Source: Didymella arachidicola (lineage: Eukaryota > Ascomycota > Dothideomycetes > Pleosporales > Didymellaceae). From it: DNA of 64,000 nt. The DNA lies in contig CM050002.1 in NCBI GenBank assembly GCA_016630955.3, positions 496,001 to 560,000 on the forward strand, given 5' to 3'. The position numbers were made by a program, and so were the translations under genes. The notes under the pieces were generated by a model that saw nothing but the letters and a program-made list of their open reading frames with translations, did not search any database and was not told the origin of the DNA. This document shows positions 1 to 12,466 of this stretch, one piece after another (position 1 is the stretch's first letter; each line of letters opens with the position of its first letter).

Positions 1-1853
1 GATCAGGTTTCCGATAACACTAGCGAGGTAGGCGTCTTACCTACAGCCCAAATCGACAATCGTGTCAGAAAAGTACACGGCCCAGTTCTTTTGGTACGTC
101 TAAGGATACGACATTGGCACTTGCCGACCTCGTACCGCGGTCGCTCTTCTTGCGCCATCTGTATTTGCGCCGACTACCACGGTTGTTACAGCCGCACAAC
201 ACCAAATCGCCCACCAAGTCAGCTGCAGCACCCTTGTATTCCCGCTGAAAATTGCACATCCCAAAGCATCCGCCAATTGCTCATACAATATCTGCATACG
301 CATAGCAACCAAAGGGACACGCAAATGAAGAGTAAGGGACTTATGCACTGTCTGTTGTGTACGGTCACACCATTACAACCCCAGGTTCTCACTTCAGCCG
401 CATGCAGATCATGGCGTGGAGGCTTGCAGCTATAGTAATCTCACCGCTGGGTGGCCAACATTAGGGGCGGCAACTTCACGTGGCACTGCAGATACGAGAT
501 GGGCTTTCCGTGTGACCGCCTTACGTATAGATGCTTCGATTGATGCCTCGATTCGCGAAGAGGGAGACTTATTGACACGTGCGCTTTGATGCACCTCGAC
601 CTTAGAACTTCAACTTCAGTAGATAGCTACTCCTCGGCTGGAATCAATGCTTGAGCGAGTATCAGTGTAAGCCTTGCTATCCTGCTGAATCCTGTGTCAG
701 TACAATCTGTCTCACCCTACTTTTATTGTCCGAACGTGGGCTCTGGGAAACTTTGGCTGCATCCATAACCTTGGTATAAACGACCAACACTGACGATAAG
801 GGCCGCGCCGTATATTGTGTATCCTGTTGAATAAGTTGAGCAATCTCGACGCTGATACACGACACCGGAAGAAATTGCAGATGGACTAAAGCCCAGGAAG
901 AAACGCGGAGGACTATCTCCAGACACCGTCATCTCCCGACGAAGCCTTGCTCTCTGAAGTTCAATCTTGACTCTAGCTACTAGTCAGGTTCTTTTTGCTT
1001 TAGTAGGCTTCGTTGGCGCTGACGTAGCCGTCGTGTCTTCAATCACTTTCAGCAGGACTGCGCTCGCATTGGACTCTTTGCGCGTACCTCGACTTCCCTA
1101 AACTTCTTTCAGTTTGGTAGATTAAATCATTAGACAACGACTGATCTGTCTTACCTCCGTTACTTACCACAATACTTTCCCTCCACCATCCGAGCATCTC
1201 GCTTCCAAACGTCTCTTACAGGCTAGGAACTCTCTCTACAGGACCACTATCTCATAGGTAACATTCGGTAAAAGAGATAACGGGTGGGATGTTAAATCAT
1301 GTAGATGAAGCCATACGGATTCGTGCTTGAGGGACCCATAACACTATGAACAGTAGACACCCAAGATATCACCCCGGACTTAGTACACCAGTCTTTCGGC
1401 GAAGCTCTCTATCTTCCCAGGCCCCATCGCTGGCGGGAACCGGCTCGATTAGGGAGCTCATGTCAGATACATATCACCAGTCTGGCTTCGACGTCTATCC
1501 TCAGACTGACAAGGCTTCTACCCGGTTGGGCATATACCCAGACATAACTAGACCCGATCCTTTATTGTGATACGACCTACTGAGCCATTGCACGAAAAGC
1601 CTGACCCGAGGGGGAGGGGGAGGGGGGAGGCAAATTCACAGGTATACTCTGGTGGGAGAACAGGTTAAAATTCGAAAGGGATAATTGATTTAGGAGGCTA
1701 TATACCATGGCATAGGAATAAGGAAGCGATGAAGGTCAAGCCAGATACGTTTCGGCTTCTATACTCTCGCTTGCGTTGCCCGCACTTACTTGCATATCGT
1801 AATGTCATGGCTCATGTAAACATTCTTGGCTCTAGCATTCCCTTACAAGGCTT
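1..1853. other. Gene-free left edge
   Basis: No reading frame here is long or family-like; the longest open stretches are about 115 codons and look random. A G-rich run lies at 1610-1630. The segment may hold the 3' flank of the spartin-like gene and the end of a gene outside the window. Confidence 0.6.
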
Positions 1854-3538
1854 CTACCTCTTCTCGGTAGGGTAGCCTTGATAAGCAGGCTGTCCTTCCA
1901 GACTCTCTCCAACGCCAGTCCTGTAGCTAGGTGGCGGTTGGTTGCCGAAGCCAACCTGTCCAGCAGGGTCATTGCTCGACACGTTCGACGGCATGCCTGT
2001 ATTGGTAGCGTTGGCCAGAGGATCCATCTTCGCGGCTGTTCCGGGCGTGAGCTGTCCACCGTCACCACCACCGACCATGATGGTCTGCTCTTCGCCCTTC
2101 TTGTTCTTGACCTTGCCGACGATCATGCCCTTTGCGACGCTCTTGATGATACCGCGGCGTGTCACGCCAGTTACATCGATGTAGACAAGACCAACATTTT
2201 TGACGCCGCCTGCAAGATCGCCAGTCAGACCACCGGCCTCCGCGCCCCACCTGTGGCCAACAGCAGCACTTGCTGCGGCACCACCAGATGTAAGAATCTG
2301 CTTGCCCGAGTGTGCGAGACCATCACCAATTGTTGACCATGCAATGAGCGACTTGTTGAGCAGGCCGGGCTTGTAATTCTGGTTGGGCGTGCCATCTGGG
2401 TTCAGGCTCTTATGCTGTGTGTTCTTGTGACCAGCAAGCCCAGCAGCAAAGTTCTGAGCGTGCTTGCCGATCATACCAACTGTTTTTGCTGAGAAGCCAG
2501 CTACATTTGTAGTTGCGGTATTGATCTTGCGCACGCGCTCGTGTGTTGTGGGTTTGAAGACCATTGGCTTCTCGTTTGGTTTCGTCTTGTTCATGAATGT
2601 CTCTGCGCCAGAAACCATCATGTTGCTGAGGTAGCTAGACCCAGTGACAATGAGCCTTGATGCTGCAGCCGAATTTTGTACCAATGACGAGTTCTTGTAC
2701 GCAGGATGGCGGGCCATAGCGAGGTAATCTTCGGAGAGCGGTTTCACATCGATGCGTTTGCCGTCTGGAGAGACAACAATTTCAACTGGGTCTGTGTCTG
2801 TATTAGTGGTGAGAAGTGGATGTGCACGAAACGGGGTGGCTGCTTACTCTTCGAACCGGCTTGCAGTCTAGGATCCTCGACGATTTGAGCGCCCTCGGAC
2901 AGCTCACCGACTACGCTGCCATTCTCTTCGTCCACTAAAACGATCTCACCGTGCTGTTGCACCTTGCTAGGTCCCGCTGCGCCTGCAGTGCCTGCACCAG
3001 CGTAGCCCTGTCCAGGAGCATAGTCCTGAGGATTATAGGCCTTGTGTCCGCCCTTCTCAGATGGGTAAGGGTTCTGCGCACGCTCGAGGAACGCGGTACA
3101 TTGTGCTAAAATAGTCTCAAATGTGTCGATGTCCTCCTGAGTGACTGCGCCTGGACCCTTGCCAATGGCGGGGAACTCGATCCTTGTGAAGGCCCCACTT
3201 TCCGGACCCAAATCCCATCGCGGGATGAGATAGCTGTGCGGCGGCTGGTGGTAGATTTGTGTGGTCGCAGGGAGAGGGAGGTCAAGCTCAGGCGGCAGAT
3301 TCAGGTGGAGGTAGAAGTCTTCCTCTGGGGCTTCGCTCTGCGGTCGTGCGTTGCTGAGGTCGGCGAACGGCGAGTTCGTTGGGACCATGAGCAGGGAGAG
3401 CGTCTGAGGTCCTGTAGGTGTGAGTGACGACTCTTCGCCTTGCTGAATGTGGTAGGCCTTGATGCCTCCGATTGTGTAAAGAAGTCTGGGATCGCCGTGA
3501 CCGCTCATCTTGGCTAAACCCTTGAGGTCGTGTATCAA
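1854..3538 (-). CDS. Spartin-like senescence-domain protein
   Basis: Two exons, complement(1854..2797, 2848..3538), give about 544 residues. The 50-bp intron (GTAAGC...TACAG, branch CTAAT) rejoins the frame as SKNTDPVEIVVSPDGKRID. The N-terminal half resembles the plant-related region of senescence/spartin proteins (YTIGGIKAYHIQQGEE, then a Pro-rich stretch). The C-terminal half has the glycine- and alanine-rich senescence domain, with LLNKSLIAWSTIGDGLAHSG and GGLTGDLAGGVKNVGLVYID. Members of this family (PF06911) bind lipid droplets or membranes and act in lipid turnover; a role at lipid droplets here is inference. The start is the first in-frame ATG, but a second Met (MSGHGDPRLLYT) ten codons on may be the real one. 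The tail after the domain is low-complexity and rich in Pro, Gly and Asn. Confidence 0.85.
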
Positions 3539-4111
3539 AGGAGCAATGTTCTGTAAATTGCAAAGGGGTACCTATGTGCGAACCGAGTCGAAGATATACA
3601 ACTAGAAAGGTGCAGGTGGCTGATCTGGGGGCTGTGTCGATTCACAGCTGCCGTTTAGTAGCCAAGCTTCCATCATGTTGCAACCTGGCGGGCCTGCATG
3701 CTTGGATGTTGACGTAGGCGCGAGCTATGACGAGTACCACCAATCAAAGAACACGACACAGAAAGGTGGGGCCGTTAATTCAACGCCACAGATGCACCGC
3801 CACATTCACTATGATCAGATGGATCCTTCGAGGCTTCTGCAAAATCGCCTTCAGCCGTCCGAGAAGCACTCGGTTCCCAACGCACGCGAAAAATCTTCCG
3901 AAAGATTCCCAGAGAAACGCTGTTGGTGTCGTTTCACGGATTCCCTTGCTAGAAATCACCTGCAACGAGAAGTCTACCAAAGCCGAATGTTGAGTACCGT
4001 CATTCACACATACGTTTTTGTAGTGTATCGCGATGTAATTGTGATAGACACAGTTTCGCTGGGACCAAGGCTTTCTACAAGGCCCTTCGGGAAAAATCTT
4101 GCATGTTCTAT
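3539..4111. other. Intergenic, spartin-like / SDR
   Basis: Contains the promoter of the leftward spartin-like gene and the 3' flank of the dehydrogenase. The open frames at 3675-4232 show no family signature and overlap one another, so none is called. Confidence 0.5.
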
Positions 4112-4983
4112 CTACATCTGCGTCTTCTGTCGATCGCTGCTTCTCTTGTTCCAGCTCTTGTCTATAACCTGCAAACTCCTCTGCGCAGTTGGCACGATGT
4201 CCAGCGCTTTAATGCTGACCCTTTCCTTCTGATTCAGCATAAACACCGCACCCTGTGCGACATCTTCGGCGATCAAGGGTTCAAAGCCTTCCATGAATGT
4301 GTCGTACTGTCCCTTGTCATAACCAACCCTACGGAAGTCAGTACTATCAATTGTTGAAGGAGGGGGCTATCATACCTTAGCTCGTGGAAATTTGTCGCCG
4401 TGACGCCAGGCCTGAGAGCTAACACTTTGATATCTGTGCCAACCAACTCCGTTCTCAATACGTTACTGAAGGCCTCCTGAAACGCCTTGCTGGCATGATA
4501 CACTGCCTCGCCGGGGAAAGGAGGGACTTCGAGGCCCGTTGTGCTCGTAACATTAAGGATCGTGCCTTTGCTCCTCTCTTTCATCTTGCCCTCGTTAAGC
4601 GTCGCATACGTTGCGAACATGAATCCATTGATGTTGGTGCCGCTCATTGTTGTGATATGGTCGATCGTCAAGTCTGGAAACCTGTTCGGTGCGCCAACTG
4701 CAAGGCCTGCATTGTTAACCAAGACATCGACGGGGCCGAGTTGATTGACAGCGTTCGCTACTGCTTTCCTCAAAGAGTCATGGTCGCTGACATCCACGCT
4801 CGCTATGTGAATCTTGATGCTGGGCTCGATTTTCTGGCACTCCTCAGCGATGTTCTTGAGCTTGTCCTCCGAGCGTGCGAGTAGTATCAGGTTGGCAGAT
4901 TCGGCTGCAAAACGCCTGGCAATTGTGGCACCGATACCCATCGAGGCACCAGTGATGACGATGTTCTGACTCTTGAGTGACAT
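4112..4983 (-). CDS. Short-chain dehydrogenase/reductase (YMR226C-like)
   Basis: Two exons, complement(4112..4328, 4376..4983), encode about 274 residues, the usual size for a classical SDR. The N-terminal cofactor motif is TGASMGIG (residues 11-18), followed by an ARSEDKL stretch that suggests NADP(H), NNAG at 90-93, a catalytic Ser near 147 and YHASK (Tyr162, Lys166). The 47-bp intron (GTATGA...CGTAG) joins HELR to VGYDKGQYDTFMEGFEPL. That C-terminal segment matches the yeast YMR226C / serine 3-dehydrogenase type, which oxidises beta-hydroxy acids such as L-allo-threonine. The substrate here is inferred only from that resemblance. A TATA-like box lies 67 bp upstream of the start. Confidence 0.88.
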
Positions 4984-5049
4984 GATAAAAGCTGTTCCAT
5001 GGACTCTGCAACAGTACAGTTGCTGGATGCCTGCGTCATCCTGCCCTGG

Positions 5050-5057
5050 AATATATA
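5050..5057 (-). promoter_or_regulatory. TATA-like box of the SDR gene
   Basis: Minus-strand TATATATT lies 67 bp before the SDR start codon, a usual distance for a fungal TATA element. Confidence 0.45.
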
Positions 5058-5546
5058 CAGTGGAAGTTGTTTCTACTTCAGGGCGAGTTTGATTACTAAT
5101 GCTGCAAGTGGTTTTAGGAGAAAGGGCTTCGAGTCATGCAACTTTGGGTTTTCGGTGGAGCAATCGTGGCTTCTTGCTGATAGAACCAACTCCATGTGGC
5201 ATCTTCGGATGTCTGCCAGGATAATGACGTCACACTACAGAGATTTGGGGTCATGGGTTAAGCGTGCGCCGGCTACTGTACTAGATGCTATCTTAGTGAT
5301 GTACATTTATGGTATACATGTGTAGCCAACTATTCTTTCAGAGTTAGCTTCAAGCAACTTGCGCTTCAAGAAAGATGGAACTTACAGCTTAGCCCATTCG
5401 CGGAAACATTCGTGCTGCATCGTGCTGTGCATGATCTGCCACGACAGCTGATATGTCTGCATATCTGCCATGTGTGCCGGCCGAGTGTGTCCTGGGTTTG
5501 CCGGAATCGTGCTACTGGGACAACGGTACGAAAAGCGGCCTTCATG
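5058..5546. other. Intergenic, SDR / SFR1
   Basis: No supported gene. It holds the rest of the SDR promoter and the 3' flank of the SFR1-like gene. Confidence 0.5.
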
Positions 5547-6408
5547 CTAACCGTCCCAGCGCTGTGCCCCTTTGTTGTAGCCGATGAGCTTCAGGTCGAT
5601 GTTGAGCGTTTTCAGCATCATGTCCATTGTGAACGACTATCGCGGTCAGCAGGAGGCACTGCTTCTGCAATGGCACACTCACGTCATCATCGGCAGCCTT
5701 TGGCACGTTGTCCTTCTCGTTCTCACCCTGCTCGTCTGTCAAATCCGCGTATCTATCGTAGGCCTCATCGTCAACCTCTCCATTCTCTTTAGCTTCCTCC
5801 ATTTTCTCTCTCTCAGCCTCCCTCTCCTCGAGGTCCCACTTTATTGTGCGCTCTTTGGCCTCCCTCTCACGCTCCTTCCAGGCGCCGACACCACCCATCT
5901 GGTTTACGCGGTCTCGTGTGCTTCCAAACAAGTCTTCGGCTGCAGCGCGACTTGCCATCCGCCATCTGTCAATTAGAGCTTGAAGATCGTCATCCTTTGT
6001 TGTTGTAGCAAGTGCTTCAGCTTGTGTGAGGACCTGGACCTCGTTGCGCAGTTGCATCAGCTCGCGGGTGAGGGAGGGTTTTGATAGCGTCTTCTTCGGG
6101 GTCGTTCGCGAGGGCGTCGAGAAGCTTGTTCGTGCGGCACCCGGCTTGGTTGAGTGCGGCTGTGAAGGTGCAAGTGTTGTCGCGACTGCTTTTGGGGGTG
6201 CAGACGGGCTTGTTTGGGTTGCGGGGGCGGTGCTACGGTCGGCGTACGTGGCAGGATGCGCAGAGAAGCTAACATCGGGAGGATCAGAGGATGGTGGATC
6301 AGAGCCAATGTTCGGCCTGAGTGGTGTGCGAAAGGGTGACTTGAACGGTTTCTTCAAGGTATTCGCAGCATCGTTCAGCCTGCGGCGTTTGGCTTGTGGC
6401 GTCGACAT
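5547..6408 (-). CDS. SFR1: Swi5-Sfr1 complex subunit (Mei5 family)
   Basis: Two exons, complement(5547..5636, 5683..6408), encode about 271 residues. The 46-bp intron (GTGAGT...GATAG) restores the diagnostic C-terminus SFTMDMMLKTLNIDLKLIGY, which is lost if the intron is read through. The N-terminal 110 residues are basic, Pro/Ser/Thr-rich and disordered, with KRRRLN and the KPFKSPFRTPLR segment typical of Sfr1. A coiled-coil Mei5 core follows (ELMQLRNEVQVLTQAEAL, then an alpha-helical Glu/Arg-rich stretch). With Swi5 this subunit stabilises Rad51 (and Dmc1) filaments during nuclear recombinational repair. This is known for the family, not shown here. A small SWI5 partner was not found in this window. 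Confidence 0.88.
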
Positions 6409-7085
6409 GTTGAATGGCGCAGCGGCATTGGGGGTGCTACGATGTCAGGTTCGCGAAAAAGGACCGCGGGTGAGCGCGTTTGTTTGGGTGATGCCTGCCT
6501 CATTGTGATGATGGAAGGCGCGGAGGTGCGCGTTGCTGCTCCGCGCCAACGAACGCGCCATCACGTGCATATCAGCACGATCATTGTGTCAACAAGCTTC
6601 GAGTGTATAATGTTGCTACGATTTGGACGGCGCTTTGCGGAACCACCTGTAGAAGATGTGCTGGCATGCAGCTGTAGCATTCGGACAACCTTGACTCCAG
6701 TTGAACCAAGCGAAGCCATAACAGCGTGACCGATCGCACACAATACCGTCACAGTTGAATTGGGTTTTTGAGGTTCTTGGTCATACGTATTGCCCAGGTT
6801 GAATTGATAGAAAGCTACGCACCAGCATGTTATCTCGATCGATCGGTTGTCGTATGGAAGACTAGACTGGTGCTGATAGCAATGGCGACCACTTTGCCGC
6901 TAATCCACGCAAAGGTAACCTGACCACCATCAGTTCTGGGTTTAGCCCATGTCCTCATGGCGAGATTGTTATCTGACCACTGGATGGGTGACAGCACATG
7001 GAACCATACTCGAGCGCGGCATCGTTGAGTCCCTTGTCTACTGGAGCAAGACGAAAGACGAAATGGTAGCATTGGAGTAGGTCCT
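6409..7085. other. Intergenic, SFR1 / GWT1
   Basis: No convincing gene. Overlapping short frames in several registers look like chance. It contains the SFR1 promoter and the GWT1 3' flank. Confidence 0.5.
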
Positions 7086-8617
7086 TCACAGTTTGATCGA
7101 GAAATCATACCGATCCAGGCCAACAGCCAGAGCAGCAACCGTGGCGATATATACCACAAGTACCGTCATCGATTGCAAGACGCCCATATGGAGCGTGGGC
7201 ATCGTCATGTTGACGAGACCCGTAAGCAGATTTGCCACCAGGAAGACCGCAAGACCGTTACGATTGAAGGCATACAGAACGGTACTTGTAGCGGCCCGAG
7301 TCCTTTCGTTCTCCTCTTCCTTGCTATTCGCTTTGTACAGGTTGGGAAAAAGCACAGACTCGATAGCGCAGACGATGGTAATCTGATAGCTGTTGAAAGA
7401 GGACACCCAGAGGAAGTAAGGAAGATTAGCGAGACGTCGAGACACAGAGAGACCGAGGCCGTAGTAGCTAGTCGAGAAGTAGAAGAGAGCTGTCCACATA
7501 GCGGACATTAAAGCAAGATAACCAAGTGTGGTCCGACGTAGCTTTGTGGACAATGTGGCATCATTGGGTAGTGGCTGCTGCCTGGGAAGTGCAGCTGATC
7601 CAAGAGATTGGCCAGCCAGGAAGATAGCGAGATAGCCGATGAAGGAGAAGATGCCTTCTCGGTTCTTTGAAAGCAGGTTGGTGCGTGGAGAAACCAGGAT
7701 GAAGGCTCCCAACGATGTGTTGTCGAGAGCCAGCTCATAGAGCCCTGCAAGTATGCAGGAAAGAACGGCGTATGAAGGTACCAAATCGAACGCGCTTTGC
7801 AGAAGAGTCGCGAAGGGAGGCAGGAAGCCGAGGGTGAAGAAAAAATTCCAGTGCACGCCGTACTCCGAGACGTGCTCAGCGTAATCCAGGCCTTTGACCG
7901 ATATGAATCGAATTGTGCCCAAGACGAGCAGCGGTATGGCATGCCTTAGAGATGTGGCCAGGCGTTTGGACAACGGCGGTCTCCTGCCAGAAGCCTCTTT
8001 TAATGCAGATCGGACAGACACTACACCGGCTGTGAAGACAAAGGAGCCAACACCCATGTCCATCAATGATGTGCCCCAATTCTCGACCTTTGCGAAGCGT
8101 CGCGGAAAGATCCGGAAGTCTACGGCCAGTATAGCAGTGCATGTCATGACCATCATAGCGCCTCTGTAATGTGTGATGAAAGGCTTGACCGGCAGAGCAT
8201 CGAGCTTTGTCTCAGCACGCTTGTCTTTCTTCAATGGTCGTGGCGCACCACCTTTAGTCGTTGCGGGTTGTTCAAGAATGAGCAAGCCAATCGCCGGTAG
8301 TAACAACAGGAGGTTCAGGACCCACGGCGACGAAGAATAGACGGTCGTTGCGCAGAGCGTTGCAGCGCAATTGAGAAGGAAGTCGACGAAGCAGGCAGCG
8401 GGCCCGTACGGGATGAACAATCGGAGCCGCTGTTGTATCACAGACCACAGAAGAATGCTCAACTATCAACCTTGGTCAGCCCTAGCCCCTCAAACGACTT
8501 TCAGGATGTGTACGGTACAGGCATTGCAAAGGAGACGCTATTCACATCGGCGACGGAGCCTCCAGTGTGACCAGTTACCCAAGCCTCCTTCATCTCTTTG
8601 TAGCTCTTCGCCGCCAT
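7086..8617 (-). CDS. GWT1: GPI-anchored wall transfer protein 1 (GlcN-PI acyltransferase)
   Basis: Two exons, complement(7086..8462, 8519..8617), encode about 491 residues. The first exon supplies the ATG and the N-terminus (MAAKSYKEMKEAWVTGHTGG). A 56-bp intron (GTACCG...GATAG, branch CTGAC) joins it in phase 0 to LSILLWSVIQQ. Frames beginning at 8462 use TTG and are not the true start. The family hallmark DFRIFPRRFAKVENWG, followed by TSLMDMGVGSFVF, is intact, with roughly 12-13 hydrophobic segments. GWT1/PIG-W acylates the inositol of GlcN-PI in the ER, an early step of GPI-anchor synthesis needed for wall mannoproteins, and is the target of manogepix-type antifungals (family knowledge). 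The GT donor is non-canonical beyond the first two bases, but no other one keeps the frame. Confidence 0.94.
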
Positions 8618-9483
8618 GTTTTCCTGCCTCGTGAACGCCAATTGCACGTCGTGGTGTTAGGTTGTTCATGCGAGGCTCGACGCGTAAAGTGGTCTGAAGT
8701 ATCCGGCCCAAGCTCCAAGCTCCACGTCATTGCCACCTTGTTTCGTTCTCCTTCTCTGACGACGCATCAACTCATTTTGCATCTATTAATGGTCAGATCG
8801 CCCACGCTGTGCGATTGTTAAGACTTACTCGGCACTTGAAGGTAATGATTAAAAGCTGGGAGCGATGTTGCTTGGCCGCGCAGTAACATGTCTTAACATG
8901 CAAATCAGTAAGATGCATCCCTTAAGCACGACAGAAACTCGCGATGGTCGTTTTCCAGAACACAAGAGCTATTCAAAGGGTGAAGACCACACTGGATGCA
9001 TGTAATGGCGAGATGTGGCTATGCTGGGATTGGGTCACGCATCTCGAATGCTGAAATTACTCCCAGCGCTTCAAGTGACCCTGCGCTTGTTGTGGATATG
9101 TGGAAAGACGCCTCCGTCAACGCGCAAAGCTAAGTTTAGTAGCAAGGAAGTGACAGATAATTCAGGTAGCACCTGCTTCAGTAACGCAAGCTAGCATGGC
9201 ATATTGTGCCCTTGAACAAGCTCTCTTCGCCCCGCAACGTCAAAATACGCTTGACAACCCGACATGCAGCTGTACTCTTATTGTTAGCTTTGGGCGCTGC
9301 TTTCATCTGATGTCTCTGCCAAGCTTTGACGCTCGCCTTCACTCTCACCGTCACCGTCAAACGCGAGAAACTACAGCCCCACACCGCGTCACCGTCACCA
9401 ACAACAAATACCACTTTGCGCCTGCGATCCATCGCACCTCAACTAACCGCTATTGCCGTCTGATTCTGGAAGCAAGCTTTGGG
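8618..9483. other. Divergent promoter region, GWT1 / serine-rich protein
   Basis: This 866-bp gap lies between two divergently transcribed genes and probably carries both promoters. The frame of the rightward gene stays open upstream to 9196, but that stretch (His/Arg/Thr-rich) looks like 5' leader. Confidence 0.5.
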
Positions 9484-12466
9484 ATGTCGACACCTCTGAT
9501 CGACATCGACGCCAATTCCCAGCAGCCCGGCTTCAAGTATACCAAGATGGGCTCTAAGATCCCCAGTCCGCCAAAAATTCATCGTACTAGTAGTACAGGT
9601 CTTCGCCCTCCCTTTTCTGTCAGCATAACCGGTTCGCCTTCCTATATCGCAGTGCCTGGGGACACTAAGGCTGTTGTCTCGCCCACGCCCGCTTCCAAGC
9701 TTCCACGCAAATCGATGCCAACACAAAGTGCCTTCTCGAAGAGCTACAAATATGGAAATAGGCCTGAAACGACGCTGGTAAGCTTGCCGCGATATTGCTA
9801 CTGGCAAAAGCCAACTCCTGTCGTCGTGCCATTGGGCCCTGTATCTTGGCCCATCGAACACAATACGATCATCGCTGATTTGAGACAGAATCCGGTCAGG
9901 ACCACACCACTGCCGAGCTGCAACAAGCCACTACCTAGTCCTCCAGTTGCGCAGATTCTGAACCCGGCGAGCCCACCCAAAGCCAAACGCACACTTGTCG
10001 ACGCTGAGGCCGGAAGTCCCACCGAAGAGGTTTGGCCAGTGCTCCAACCCGATAATCTCCTGCTGTCAAAGTCTCGCGCTCCCGTGGAGACTAGTGTGAT
10101 ACCACAGCGAAGTATCTCAGAGGGCTCAGCTCTTCGATACAATGGAGTTCCTGTACTGGGAAGTCGCGGCGCGACGTCCTCTGTCAACAACAGCATCCCA
10201 TTACAGAAAAGCGATTTTCTGGACGAAGCAGAGCAAATAAGTCATTTGAGGCCAAAAAAATTAACAGAGTCCCGTAAATGGGGCCCTCTGAACCCATATG
10301 CAAATTCTTTCCACGCCTTCTCCACCGACAGCAATGTAGCAATGGGTAGCCCGCCTATCCCCGCGCAGCAAACCATGTCGACTATAGCCATCCCGCCGCG
10401 TATCAGCTCCAAGCGCGTTCCTCTGCTCTCACCAGACACATCGGCGGGCGAGTCGCATAAACAACTGTCCGCTTCCCTGCGTCCCGAAAAATCAGGCTGC
10501 ACCAAGTTGCCAAATCTTGCTGCGGAAGAAGAGACGGAGGTCCTTGTGGACAGCATTGTAAATGACGAGCACCTCCTTACCGAACCAGAGAATAGCCAGC
10601 ATTTCTCTTTTGATGGCGCAGATGTAGCACAGTCGCACTACGGCTCGATTGATAGCGTCTCCACTTGGAGCCTGGCAGCAGGTTCATCACTTAAAGACGA
10701 AGCTGGCGTTAGTTACGAGGGCTCTGTTCGGGTCAAGCGTCTCTCGTGGCACTCTTCTAACCCAAGGACAGGACCTACCTTGAGGATAGCTGCAGATGCA
10801 GATGAGATCCTCTTGGGTCGAGATAAGGAAACCCCTGCGGTGCCCACGATCTCGGAGCACATAGTCCAAGAGTCGATACATCAGCATTCTCATGTTACTT
10901 TGCCTGGACGTGTTTCCAGACAGGTCCTCGTCAACACAGATGCCTCTGCGGGTTCGCGTACCCCGACTCCATCTTCGACAGAAACACAGATCATCAGCAA
11001 TAGGCCTGTCAAGATCACGCCCATTATGTCTATGCAACTGCCTCGCAAGCCTAGTACGGAAGACTTGTCTAAAAGATCCCCTTCACTGAGCACGCCAGCA
11101 TTGACGGAAGTCGCAAAATGCGAGGGGGTCCTCTGCGCATCTCATTCCCATTCTCATGGGTCTGTCGAAGCATCACGAGATCTGGTATCACTCAATGTCA
11201 ACGAAGCTTTGACTAACTTTACAGATGACCTACCTGTGACCATTTTAGAGTCGAGCACAGCACCTATTACTTCAAGAGAACCCCAAAAGGGTGCTTATGT
11301 AGGTCTGGTGCAAAACTCTTACTGTTAATAAACTAATTTGTCTTACAGGAAGTCGGGAACTACTCAACAATAATACAAGACGTCGTCCCACAGGATGCTG
11401 GGCGAGTACTCGGCTCAGAGGCAAACACAACGCGACCGGCGATCCGCAACCGCTTGCGGATGGCATGGATGACGCCAAAGTCGGCTACGTTCACTCCGAA
11501 GAATTCGGCCGCTATACGTAATAAGACCAGCCCATTACTTCGATCGATACAACGAGTCGACAACCGGGTTTCTGCTGTCTCGACCCTTTCGCCTAGCTCG
11601 ACCTCTTCCAGTTTGATAGGTTCAGTTCGACCACAAGATGGTAATCGTCACTTGGGTTTGTCTCGACCAGGGATGTCAGAGACGGTGGCTCAACACACTG
11701 GCTCGATTCACTACGATAGATCCAACAGCGGACCTCCTACCAGCGAGCAAGCCGCAGCGAACAAGACACTGCGTTTAAGAGCTAAACGTAGTTTCAAACC
11801 CGTGTTTAGCAGGCGCGACCCTGAGATGATCCCCAAGCCGGTGAAGGGGCAGAACTCGAAGCGCTCTTCTGTAACCAACAGCGCCCTGGCCCAGCGCGTC
11901 AGGAGCTCTGCCAACTTCTCCAAAGTCAGCTTGGCTAGATCATCTACAGCGAAGGTAGAGATGAAAAAGGATAATGTAATTTGCGCCGACAGTGGGGTGT
12001 TACCTAGCAAAGGACAAGATCGTCCGGCTGCATTGGCTGCCCTCAAGTCCAACGCCGAGACTGCACCCTCTCAAGCCTCCACTCTACCTGTGCATTCGTC
12101 TCAGTGCGATACTGCTACCTTGATCCATAATATTCTCGACAGCGTCGCATCGATGAAGAAAGGCTCTCCTGATCGCTTGCGTGGCTTGGATATCGCAGAG
12201 GTGCGTTCTCTTGATTGATCATCATTCATTCGTAACAACCACTAAGAAAATACTTGCAGGCTGTCTTACACACTGTTGAGTGCTCTAAGCAGGCGAACTT
12301 GAGCGCTGAGCTCGCCAGGAAGAGTGCTCGCGATGCAGAGCTGAGCGCTGAGCGTGCAGGGCTTGCATTACAACGGCTAGAGGAACTGTGTAAGCAAAGC
12401 TTAGCTGAAGATACGATGCAGGCGATCAGACAGCTCATCGTGGCGGCATGCATCGCACCACCCTGA
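9484..12466 (+). CDS. Large serine/proline-rich protein with C-terminal helix, function unknown
   Basis: Three exons, 9484..11298, 11349..12200 and 12260..12466, all joined in phase 0 through introns of 50 and 59 bp, encode about 957 residues. I chose the ATG at 9484 (MSTPLIDIDANSQQPGFKYT). In-frame ATGs at 9196 and 9313 exist, but the sequence they add looks like leader. Most of the protein is disordered and rich in Ser, Pro and Thr, with many basic SP/TP sites that could be kinase targets. One better-ordered patch is KPTPVVVPLGPVSWPIEHNT (about residues 110-130). The last 69 residues form a heptad-like alpha-helical stretch rich in Ala, Glu and Leu (ELARKSARDAELSAERAG), suitable for oligomerisation. 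I do not recognise the family. Confidence 0.72.

Noticed and set aside
9196..9483. Upstream extension of the serine-rich protein
   Set aside because: It is in frame, but its His/Arg/Thr-rich composition and several spare ATGs look like leader; the start at 9484 is preferred though not proven.
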